DNA from: JBAWXE01 sp037144255
GTDB lineage: Bacteria > Bacteroidota > Bacteroidia > Chitinophagales > Chitinophagaceae
Assembly: GCA_037144255.1 (NCBI GenBank)
Contig: JBAWXE010000087.1
Location: 1-12,274 of the forward strand
Direction: 5' to 3'
DNA: 12,274 nt
Position 1 is the stretch's first letter. Each line of letters begins with the position of its first letter. Below, in pieces: positions 1-7,800 of the stretch. Below the pieces are notes generated by a model, which had not been told where the DNA came from, made no database searches, and saw only the letters and a list, made by a program, of their open reading frames with translations. The position numbers and the translations under genes are program-made.

Positions 1-1
1 G

Positions 2-235
2 GATATTAAGGCTGCACATAAAGTAGAGTCTATAAAAGCTCCTATGCCAGGAATGATTCTAAAAATATTGGTAGAAGCTGGGCAACAGATAAATAAAGGC
101 GATGGATTGATCATTCTGGAAGCAATGAAAATGGAAAATATTCTTAAAGCCGGTAGTACTGCTACTGTAAAAGCTATAAAAGTAACAGAACGCACAGCCG
201 TAGAAAAGGGTGCAGTTTTGATAGAATTAGAATAA
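2..235 (+). CDS. Biotin carboxyl carrier protein / biotin-lipoyl attachment domain, 3' part only
   Basis: This is the C-terminal end of a biotin carboxyl carrier protein or subunit; the reading frame is open to the left window edge, so the gene begins outside. The visible 77 residues form a nearly complete biotinyl domain. It opens with KAPMPGM and carries the biotinylation motif EAMKMEN, with the target lysine encoded at 128-130. In this family the biotin on that lysine shuttles a carboxyl group from the biotin carboxylase to the carboxyltransferase, as in acetyl-, propionyl- or methylcrotonyl-CoA carboxylase. The ATG at 44 lies inside the conserved domain and is not the true start. Whether the missing part is a short stand-alone carrier of about 160 residues or a long biotin carboxylase fusion cannot be decided here. 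In Bacteroidota a small separate carrier subunit is common. The next gene starts 7 bp downstream, suggesting co-transcription. The EAMKM motif argues against a lipoyl domain. Confidence 0.93.
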   Translation, partial: DIKAAHKVESIKAPMPGMILKILVEAGQQINKGDGLIILEAMKMENILKAGSTATVKAIKVTERTAVEKGAVLIELE

Positions 236-242
236 GCACTCC

Positions 243-1922
243 ATGAAATCAGCTGGAAAATATATAAAACTCATCTTCACCATACTTTTGGGTATTGTGT
301 TCAGCTATCAAGCTAGCGCACAACCATATTCTTTTATTTATATTCAGGGAGATAAAAAAATACCTTTCTATATAAAGCTGGAAGGCGAAATGCTTCCTAA
401 ATATGGAAAGAATTACTATGTAATATCTCAATTACCTGCCAGTACAGTCAATATTGATGTCATTTTCCCTCAGAACGCATACCCGGCACAGCATTTCATA
501 GTTCAAGTACCCGAAAATGGTTTCAGAGAATTTACATTAGCAAAAACTGATAACAAATTCGCTTTATACGATCTGCAACAGCATTTTTCTTTACCTGCTG
601 GTAATGCCGAAGATGAAGACCATATTCCTGGTGCTAATACCATTAGCAAAATAGCATCTGGTACAGGCTCCATGGCCAATAAGAATCCTACTGAAAAACT
701 AAGACAACAAATACCGGAACCAAACGAAACAGCAACTCTAAGCAAAAAGATAGTGGCTACCCCTTCAAGTATCAATACTACTATAGTATCAGCAGCTAAT
801 GAACCTATTTTTATTGAAAATATAGAATTAAATAATCAACACCCAATAATCTCTCCTAAAAAAGAGAACTCCCAAATAACGCAACCAACTCAAGATCAGC
901 AATTTACACAAGAGTTAAAACCAATTAGTAAATCTGAAATAGACAAAACTAATATCACACCTGCAGCCAAGCCCAAAATCACTACCAATGAGGACGTACC
1001 ACAGGTGCAGGTTACTAAAAAGTCTGTAAATGATCAAGAAGCTATTAATGAAATTGAAAAACATCCTTATACAAGAAAAGTAACTATATCAGATAATACA
1101 GCAGATGAGGAGAATTACCACATTGTACAAATAGCTCAAAAGCCTATTGAAGAAAAAACTGAAGAGCATATTGCCTCAGCCGCTAATCAACAAGACACTC
1201 CAGTAAAAGGTTATTATGACGACCAAGGTAATTTCATCAGTGAAGCTCCTTCTACAAATGTGAGAACAAAACCAGTAACCACTAAAGAACCGATTGAGCA
1301 AAACTATACTGTGCAGATTGCCAAACAAACTATTGTAGAAGAAAGACCTACACATACAAGTAACTATAGATATACTGAAAATGATGGTAGTACTACTGAA
1401 GAAGTAGTAACTAAACATGTTGGGTCAAATACTATAATAGACCCTCAAACTCATCAACCTATATCTACAACAGAAAGATCTGGAAGTACTTATGAAGAGA
1501 GTTATTCTTATACAAAAAATACAAAACCTATTACTACCAATGATAATTTTGACCAAGGTGATTATATAGCAGAAAATCGTTCATACAACAGAAAACCTAC
1601 AGAGGAAACTGCTACTGAGAGCTATAAAGAATGTACCAAACCGATGGATAGCTATACTTTTAATGAGCTTTTTAAAGGAATGACTCAGCAAGATGATCCG
1701 GAAAGAAAAATGATATACGTGATTAAAAGCATTAATGACCATTGTTTTTCCACCTCACAGTTACGCATGTTGGCACAAGCTATGGACAACGAAAGGCGTC
1801 GTTTTGCTATTTTAAAAAAGGCTTACGACCGTACTACAGATAAAGATAATTTCCAAAGTCTAAGTTCACTGTTTTTTGCTGATGAATGGAAAAGCTTATT
1901 CCATCAGATCATGCTACAATAA
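243..1922 (+). CDS. Secreted DUF4476 domain protein with long repetitive linker
   Basis: A 559-residue exported protein of unknown function. Residues 1-26 are a signal peptide with an A-S-A cleavage site before Q27. Residues 28-115 form a beta-rich N-terminal domain containing IPFYIKLEGEML and NIDVIFPQNAYPAQHF, a pattern I recognise from DUF4476 proteins of Chitinophagaceae. Residues 120-465 are polar, rich in Thr, Glu, Lys, Asn and Gln, and probably disordered. Within them a KP-[IV]-TT-[NK]-[DE] motif recurs at residues 243, 343 and 428, and an NYxxVQIA segment occurs twice. Residues 473-557 match DUF4476, an all-helical domain: FNELFKGM, then ISTSQLRMLAQA-like and FAILKKAYDRTTDKDNF segments. 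There is no lipobox and no sorting domain, so a soluble periplasmic location is likely. It starts 7 bp after the carrier-protein stop and no Shine-Dalgarno sequence is visible. The domain assignment is fairly sure; no biochemical role can be given. Confidence 0.9.
   Translation: MKSAGKYIKLIFTILLGIVFSYQASAQPYSFIYIQGDKKIPFYIKLEGEMLPKYGKNYYVISQLPASTVNIDVIFPQNAYPAQHFIVQVPENGFREFTLAKTDNKFALYDLQQHFSLPAGNAEDEDHIPGANTISKIASGTGSMANKNPTEKLRQQIPEPNETATLSKKIVATPSSINTTIVSAANEPIFIENIELNNQHPIISPKKENSQITQPTQDQQFTQELKPISKSEIDKTNITPAAKPKITTNEDVPQVQVTKKSVNDQEAINEIEKHPYTRKVTISDNTADEENYHIVQIAQKPIEEKTEEHIASAANQQDTPVKGYYDDQGNFISEAPSTNVRTKPVTTKEPIEQNYTVQIAKQTIVEERPTHTSNYRYTENDGSTTEEVVTKHVGSNTIIDPQTHQPISTTERSGSTYEESYSYTKNTKPITTNDNFDQGDYIAENRSYNRKPTEETATESYKECTKPMDSYTFNELFKGMTQQDDPERKMIYVIKSINDHCFSTSQLRMLAQAMDNERRRFAILKKAYDRTTDKDNFQSLSSLFFADEWKSLFHQIMLQ
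969..1592 (+). repeat. Degenerate repeats in the linker of the DUF4476 protein
   Basis: Three copies of a short motif recur in frame: KPKITTNED (residue 243), KPVTTKEPIEQNY (residue 343) and KPITTNDNFDQGDY (residue 428). They are 85-100 residues apart. A second motif occurs twice, NYHIVQIAQKPIEEKTEEH (residues 291-309) and NYTVQIAKQTIVEERPTH (residues 354-371). The copies are similar at protein level but diverged, which suggests old duplications of a longer unit rather than recent slippage. Confidence 0.55.
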
Positions 1923-1938
1923 ATCAAAAAAAATATTG

Positions 1939-2460
1939 ATGAAAAAAATACTCCTAATTCTTTCTTTATGCATATTTATTGTTGCTTGTACACGTGACAA
2001 AAAAGAGATGTTGGTCAATAGATGGAAAGCAACACATATAGAGAATCCACAACTGGATCAGATGATGAAAGAACAGGCGGATTTCATTGATACACTAGGT
2101 AAAAATAACGACCCAGTAACCAATGAACGCTTATACGGTGTAAAAAACATTGATAGTATGCGCAAATCATTGAAAATGCAACTGGACACTACTCGAATGA
2201 TCCAGGACAAAATGATGCAAAAAACAACATTTGATTTCAAGAGCAATAACCTGGCGATACTCAACTTTGGCCAGGGTTTAGATTCTGCAATATGGTCACT
2301 AGATAATAGCGGTATACTCATACTGGATGAAAAACCACTTAAGAATAGTGGAGGCATGGTAAAAATGGAGATATTAGAACTTTCTGATACTTCATTGAAA
2401 CTCAAATACACTGAAAAAGGAATTGCTACGACAGCCACATTCCATCCTGAGCATAAATAA
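1939..2460 (+). CDS. Small outer-envelope lipoprotein, possibly lipocalin-like
   Basis: A 173-residue lipoprotein of unknown function. The N-terminus has two lysines, a hydrophobic stretch (ILLILSLCIFIV) and the lipobox IVAC with the lipidated cysteine at residue 17. This is why the ATG at 1939 is chosen over the in-frame ATG at 1876, which would lie inside the previous gene and bury the signal peptide. After the cysteine come VNRWKATHI (residues 27-34), a charged helical middle (35-95) and a beta-rich C-terminal half with AIWSLDNSGILILDE and ILELSDTSLKLKY. A W at the first strand, a later W-x-L-D-N-S-G and a strand-rich end resemble the lipocalin-like lipoproteins common in Bacteroidota, but that is only a fold guess. 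The next gene upstream ends 16 bp away, so the two are probably co-transcribed and may act in the same compartment. The A-rich leader shows no Shine-Dalgarno match. Confidence 0.85.
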   Translation: MKKILLILSLCIFIVACTRDKKEMLVNRWKATHIENPQLDQMMKEQADFIDTLGKNNDPVTNERLYGVKNIDSMRKSLKMQLDTTRMIQDKMMQKTTFDFKSNNLAILNFGQGLDSAIWSLDNSGILILDEKPLKNSGGMVKMEILELSDTSLKLKYTEKGIATTATFHPEHK

Positions 2461-2504
2461 CCTCGAATTCACTATATTTACGCTCTTAAATAATCCACCA
2501 ATAC

Positions 2505-3488
2505 ATGCGTACTATACCTTTACGCCAGGCCTTGCGAGAAGCAATGGAAGAAGAAATGCGCCTTGACCCAACAGTATTCCTGATGGGAGAAGAGGTAGCT
2601 CAATATAATGGTGCTTATAAAGTGAGCCAGGGGATGTTGGACGAATTTGGCGCCAAACGCATTATAGATACCCCAATCTCTGAACTTGGTTTTTCTGCGA
2701 TAGGTGTTGGTGCCGCAATGAATGGAACTCGTCCTATTATAGAGTTCATGACATGGAACTTCGCAGAACTGGCAATTGACCAAATTGTAAATCATGCTGC
2801 AAAAACTCTTTCAATGAGTGGGGGACAATTTAGTTGTCCTATTGTTTTTCGTGGACCTAACGGTTCTGCAGGACAGTTAGGAGCACAGCATTCACAAGCA
2901 TTTGAGAATTGGTATGCTAATATCCCTGGACTGAAGGTAATTTCAACCATCAATCCATATGACGCAAAAGGTTTACTAAAGTCTGCAATCCGCGATCAAG
3001 ACCCTGTGGTGTTTATGGAAAGTGAAGTAGCTTATGGCGACATAGGCGAAGTACCTGAAGAACAGTACTTAATACCTATAGGCAAGGCTGATGTAAAACG
3101 AATGGGCACTGATGTAACTATCGTTTCTTATAATAAAATGATGAAAGTAGCTATGAATGCTGCTGAACAATTAGCAACAGAAGGTATCAATGCAGAAGTA
3201 ATAGACCTGCGCACCATTCGTCCTCTGGATTGGCAAACAATTGCTGCATCTGTTAAGAAAACTAATCGTTTGGTAATTGTAGAAGAACAATGGCCTATGG
3301 GTAGTATTTCTTCAGAGATAACATACCGCATTCAGAAGGAAGTATTCGATTATCTGGATGCACCGATACGTCGCATTTGCTCTGCTGATGCTAATATGCA
3401 TTATGCACCCAATCTTGTAGCATTACATATGCCTGATGTTACAAGAACTGTAAAGTTGGTAAAAGAAGTTATGTACATGGTCAAATAG
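2505..3488 (+). CDS. pdhB: Pyruvate dehydrogenase E1 component, beta subunit
   Basis: A 327-residue beta subunit of the alpha2beta2 thiamine diphosphate-dependent E1 of the pyruvate dehydrogenase complex. It helps decarboxylate pyruvate and pass the acetyl group to the lipoyl domain of E2, in the cytoplasm. The transketolase-type pyrimidine-binding domain spans about residues 4-178 and holds MGEEVAQYNGAYKVSQG, DTPISELGFSAIGVGAA (with the conserved Glu60) and FRGPNGSAGQLGAQHSQ (conserved His129). The C-terminal transketolase domain spans about 193-315 with EVIDLRTIRPLD and IVEEQWPMGS. Length is typical for the family. The GEEVAQYNGAYKVSQG stretch favours pyruvate dehydrogenase over branched-chain 2-oxoacid dehydrogenase, although the two are close relatives. 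The alpha subunit is not adjacent. The gene begins 44 bp after the lipoprotein and is followed by a strong terminator. There is no Shine-Dalgarno sequence before the ATG. Confidence 0.95.
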   Translation: MRTIPLRQALREAMEEEMRLDPTVFLMGEEVAQYNGAYKVSQGMLDEFGAKRIIDTPISELGFSAIGVGAAMNGTRPIIEFMTWNFAELAIDQIVNHAAKTLSMSGGQFSCPIVFRGPNGSAGQLGAQHSQAFENWYANIPGLKVISTINPYDAKGLLKSAIRDQDPVVFMESEVAYGDIGEVPEEQYLIPIGKADVKRMGTDVTIVSYNKMMKVAMNAAEQLATEGINAEVIDLRTIRPLDWQTIAASVKKTNRLVIVEEQWPMGSISSEITYRIQKEVFDYLDAPIRRICSADANMHYAPNLVALHMPDVTRTVKLVKEVMYMVK

Positions 3489-3513
3489 GCCAAAAGAATT
3501 CATTTTAAATTAT

Positions 3514-3543
3514 AGCCTCATAACATTGTTATGAGGCTTTTTT
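3514..3543 (+). terminator. Rho-independent terminator after pdhB
   Basis: A perfect 11-bp stem (AGCCTCATAAC pairing with GTTATGAGGCT, 3514-3524 and 3528-3538) encloses an ATT loop and runs straight into a tract of six T. It lies 26 bp after the pdhB stop and should end the left-hand transcription unit. Confidence 0.92.
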
Positions 3544-3555
3544 ATGTCCATTGCC

Positions 3556-3563
3556 TATATTTG
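3556..3563 (+). promoter_or_regulatory. Candidate Bacteroidota -7 promoter element (TATATTTG)
   Basis: TATATTTG is an exact match to the Bacteroidota -7 consensus TAnnTTTG. It sits between the pdhB terminator and the start codon at 3572. If used, transcription would begin only about 5-6 nt before the ATG, giving a nearly leaderless mRNA. No TTTG -33 element is found at the usual spacing, because that position falls in the terminator's hairpin and T tract, so the call is tentative. Confidence 0.35.
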
Positions 3564-3571
3564 AGTAGTAG

Positions 3572-4837
3572 ATGAATATGACAATTGAAAGAATAGAAAT
3601 TCCAGTATTGATTATTGGTGCAGGTCCAGCGGGTGCGGGCACTTCTATATACCTTACATTAGCAGGTATTCATCATATTATCATTGATAAGGAAACCTTT
3701 CCTAGGGATAAAGTATGTGGAGATGCTTGTAGTGGGAAAACAGCTTTTGTGATACGTAGGGCTCATCCTGAGTGGATAGAGGAAATATTAAAAGACCAAC
3801 AAACTTTTTTACCCAGTCATGGGATCATATTTGCTGCTCCAAATGGCAAGCAATTAAGAATACAATACAATCCTAACAAACTACCCGGAGATCCTGCACC
3901 AGGTTTTACTTTACCTCGATTTATTTTTGATAATTTTCTATTTCAGAAACTTGTTTCTCCTTTCACTACAATATATCAAGGAGCTACACTCAAAAGCATA
4001 GAACGATTACCTGATGCTAAGATCAAAGTAATATTTGTTAAGGACAGTACTGTATATGAAGTAATCACACCTCTTATTGTAGGTGCAGATGGCGATAAAA
4101 GCTATGTACGTAAAACCCTAATGAATGATAATATCTCTTCCCGATCACATGCAGTTGGCTTACGAGCATATTATGAAGGTGTAACAGGTTTAGATAAGGA
4201 TGATTTTTTAGAATTACATTTCTTACCGGAGCTATTACCGGGATATTTTTGGATATTCCCACTGCCTGATGGCAAGGTAAATGTTGGTGTGGGAATTTTA
4301 TCAGACAAGATCAGAAACGAAAGGATCAATTTGCGAGAAAAAATGCTTGCAGCGATCAAAAATAATCCAAACGTCAAAGATCGTTTTGCAAATGCCTTAC
4401 TAATAGACAAAATTCAAGGATGGGGGTTACCTATGGGCATGGAACAATTACCTGTATCCGGTGACAATTTCTTACTTACAGGCGATGCAGCCAGCCTTAT
4501 AGATCCTTTTAGTGGAGAAGGTATAGGTAATGCACTATACAGTGGAATGTTAGCTGCTTATGCCATTGAAAGGTCAATAAATGAAAACCGATTTGACAAA
4601 GCCTTCTTAAAAGAACATTATGATGCAGTACTTTACAAAAGAATAGGAGAGGAATTAAAAATAAGCAAAACCCTGCAGCGGTTGTGCAGGTTTCCATGGT
4701 TATTCAATTTCATTGTAAATAAGGCTATCAAGAGTCCATCCCTTAGTAAGACTATCAGTAGTATGTTTCTCGATCTTGATCTCAGAGAGCAATTACGTAA
4801 GCCTTCCTTCTATTTTAAGATACTGATGAATAAATAG
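3572..4837 (+). CDS. FAD-dependent oxidoreductase, geranylgeranyl reductase family
   Basis: A 421-residue flavoprotein of the geranylgeranyl reductase / FixC-like group within the p-hydroxybenzoate hydroxylase fold. Residues 12-40 are the Rossmann FAD-binding motif (GAGPAGAG, with D39 closing the second strand). FPRDKVCGDACSGK (43-56) is the family signature after it. GADGDKS (171-177) is the DG motif. LPGYFWIFPLPDGKVNVGVG (222-241) matches the substrate-side signature of the family. LLTGDAASLIDPFSGEGIGN (301-320) is the second FAD-contact motif. Known members reduce isoprenoid double bonds in chlorophyll, archaeal lipids or quinones; the substrate here is not indicated by any neighbour. Two in-frame TAG codons lie directly before the ATG at 3572, so the start cannot be further upstream; the ATG at 3578 is the only near alternative. 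A terminator isolates it from pdhB, and it converges on the protease gene with a 10 bp gap. A halogenase or other related monooxygenase is less likely given the family motifs. Confidence 0.85.
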   Translation: MNMTIERIEIPVLIIGAGPAGAGTSIYLTLAGIHHIIIDKETFPRDKVCGDACSGKTAFVIRRAHPEWIEEILKDQQTFLPSHGIIFAAPNGKQLRIQYNPNKLPGDPAPGFTLPRFIFDNFLFQKLVSPFTTIYQGATLKSIERLPDAKIKVIFVKDSTVYEVITPLIVGADGDKSYVRKTLMNDNISSRSHAVGLRAYYEGVTGLDKDDFLELHFLPELLPGYFWIFPLPDGKVNVGVGILSDKIRNERINLREKMLAAIKNNPNVKDRFANALLIDKIQGWGLPMGMEQLPVSGDNFLLTGDAASLIDPFSGEGIGNALYSGMLAAYAIERSINENRFDKAFLKEHYDAVLYKRIGEELKISKTLQRLCRFPWLFNFIVNKAIKSPSLSKTISSMFLDLDLREQLRKPSFYFKILMNK

Positions 4838-4847
4838 TAGCTATTAC

Positions 4848-7800
4848 TTACTCTATTAGTAACTTTTTTACAAAAATATTTGACCCGATATTTACTTTTA
4901 GAAAGTAAACCCCTGTTGGTAAATGTGGTATCTGCATACTGGTAACATTATTCCAATCAGCAGATTTAAGTGATGTATTGAATATCAGTTTCCCTGTCAT
5001 ATTTACCATCGACACATCCAATACCGTACCTATATAAGCACTCCATTTGATGTACAATATCCCATCGCGATTAGGATTAGGATAAATATTGAATAGTTGA
5101 TAAGGTTCAGTCCAGTCAATACGTTTAGTAGCCGAATATAGTATTCCTCCATCATTCAAATGCGATATGAGTCTATAATACACTACGCCTCCGATTGATA
5201 TATTTACATTATCCGTGTATACATATTCTTGAGGCGCATGAAATGCTGATGTAGTAGTATTTATAGTTGTGAAATTACTATCATTATAAGACCTTTGTAT
5301 TTCATACAGACTAACAACTGTATCTATATTAGATTTCCAATCCAAAATAGCATGTGTGAAATCTTCTTTCTTTGCTGTAAAATCTATATACGGATTTGAC
5401 AATGCGAAATTGTGTGTAGGCCCACCATCATTCAACCAAAGCTCACAAAATGATCTTACGGACAATTCTGCATAATACCCATTATCATAAGGCACCCAAC
5501 TGATCATATTATAAGGATAGTATGTATAGACTCCTTTCAGGTTATCTATCAAAGTTCCGTTTTCATTATCAGGGTATGGATCAGAATATTGAGTAACACC
5601 AAGAGTATACGCATCTTCCGGTTTAGTACAGCTGATACAATTTGTATCATTGATCACACTCAGCACTTCACTGTCTAAGACATATAAACGTATAGAAACG
5701 CTATCATTAGGCTGCGTTTTAGGTTTTACAGTATAACTTCTGGCAATATTATATTGTCCACTATCACTACTATTACGAATTGATGGTTTGTATAAAACTA
5801 CACTTGTATTACCCAAGTTTTGATCTTTTGGATGAATCTCTGTAATCAACCCGCCTGTAGATGTAAATGTTGTCCAAGTAGTACCTAATACACTTTGAGT
5901 AATGTTAGGTGTAGCATTACCTTCATATATAGCACTAGTTCTATCAAAAATATGGATGTCATCAATGGCTACACCTTCAAAATTTACTCCAGGGTCCGAC
6001 TTCATAACAAATCTCAATCGTATTGGCAGAATACTTGCCGGTAAATAGGTAGAAGCCACATGCCAACGTGTATCATTTTCAATACTCCACAACTGGTCAT
6101 TTACATCATTATACCAATTTGTCCCACTTCCTGCAGTTCCTAATTTTGTCCAAAGGTTTCCGTCTAATGAATACTCAACATACACTGCATCGCACAATAT
6201 ACTGCCACAATTTTCAACATCTATAGCCACGCTGAAACTAAGCATAGGATTTGTAAGCGAACTAATATCAAAACATGGTGAGTATAAAAAAGAATACTCC
6301 AAGTTATTATAGTTACCAATCAGTTTGGTTTTCCAAGCATTGATACCACTAGCAGCCTTATGTATCTTCACAGATGCAGGTGTCCCAAATTGCCAGCTAC
6401 TATTTTGTCCTCCTGCAAACCAATAGCCGTCACCTGATTCAAAATTTTGCAAATACGGAAATGAAGTAATTAAGGGCTCATTTCTATATTCCATATTCAA
6501 TAAACTATCATTACTTCTATACGTATCACCCGCAACATATAACCACACACTTAATGTATGTGTTCCTAAACTAGGTACAAGAATACGTTGCGCAAACGTG
6601 TGTTGCACAGTCACTTTGCCTGCTATTGAAGCTATTGAATCCTCATAAACCGTTCCGTTATCGTACTGATAGAATAAATGTATGTGTTGTTGAGTTTGGC
6701 TTACCCCATTCCGTACTTGTATGGTCACAGGCTCGTTATTCCCCCAATTACAGCCTACCATATTGGGCGATAATACACTTAATAATTGTACGTCATTCTG
6801 TACTACATACAGCTTTACATTATCTAAGGTCAACCCATTACCATAATTATTTGATGCTATCAGTGATGTATCTCTTTGCCCAAAACGCACTTGCATACTC
6901 GAACTGAAATTCTGAGAATATTGACGTAATGCATCCGTAATAGATATTGAGATTGAATGATTAATTACCCCTGCACTTGTAATAGTGTCATAATGATACA
7001 CACTCACCCATTGTGCTGTATCTGTACCTCGTACCCAAACCTCATTACCTGAAGCATATTTAGGTTTTCCATGCAATTTATAATCAAAATCCAATCTCAC
7101 TTCATTATTCGTATCATTATTATTCAGATTGAAGGTTCCAGTTAAATAATTAGTATTATCCGGTACATATTGGCTGGCATCGAGGCTAATTGATCTGTTA
7201 CCAGATATAGTAATATCATTATTCACCCAGGTACGCAAATGACCGGTGTCAGTTGATCTTGAATAATCCCAATGCCCATTGGGGGATATCCCTATTGAGT
7301 CATTTAATATATTCATGATAGTCATTGATTCAAAACTATCTGTATAAGAAGGTGCTAAAACCACCAGTGGGTTATCTAATTGTTGTACAAGAATCGTAAT
7401 ACTGTCATTACTTTTTACAGGGTCATTGATTGCTAAATTCTGTATAGCGATATTTATTGTATAAAAACCCACATTAGCTAAATTCAAACCCGACACTTTC
7501 ACCAGTATATTACTATTGGCTGCTATAGGGTTTGTGAATATTTGCGATTGCCATACACCCCCATTTATACTATACGACACTTTATAATTGCCGGCAACAA
7601 CATCATCCAGATTGCGAATACGGACAGTTAAAGTATCATGAGTAGTATGTTGAGTACTCGTTAAAAACCTGCCTGTTGAAGGGCTTAATACTTTCTCTAT
7701 CATCAGATCTCCATTAGAGATAGAACCCGCACATGTGCCCGTATTAGGCACTCTACTTACTGCTAAACTCCTATAACCTACATTTCCGTTGATCTTTGGG

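Noticed and set aside
1876..1938. Upstream ATG extending the lipoprotein by 21 residues
   Set aside because: It would overlap the DUF4476 coding region and hide the lysines, hydrophobic core and IVAC lipobox that begin at 1939.
2058..2438. 126-residue open frame on the minus strand
   Set aside because: Antisense to the lipoprotein gene, no recognisable domain, no promoter or neighbour support.
2473..2480. TATATTTA as a possible pdhB promoter element
   Set aside because: One mismatch to TAnnTTTG in AT-rich DNA and no TTTG at the right distance upstream; read-through from the upstream genes is equally likely.
4848..4869. Possible + strand terminator after the reductase (TTACT / AGTAA stem then CTTTTTT)
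   Set aside because: The stem is only five mostly A-T pairs and overlaps the protease stop codon. It is too weak to call, although it may contribute to termination between the convergent genes.
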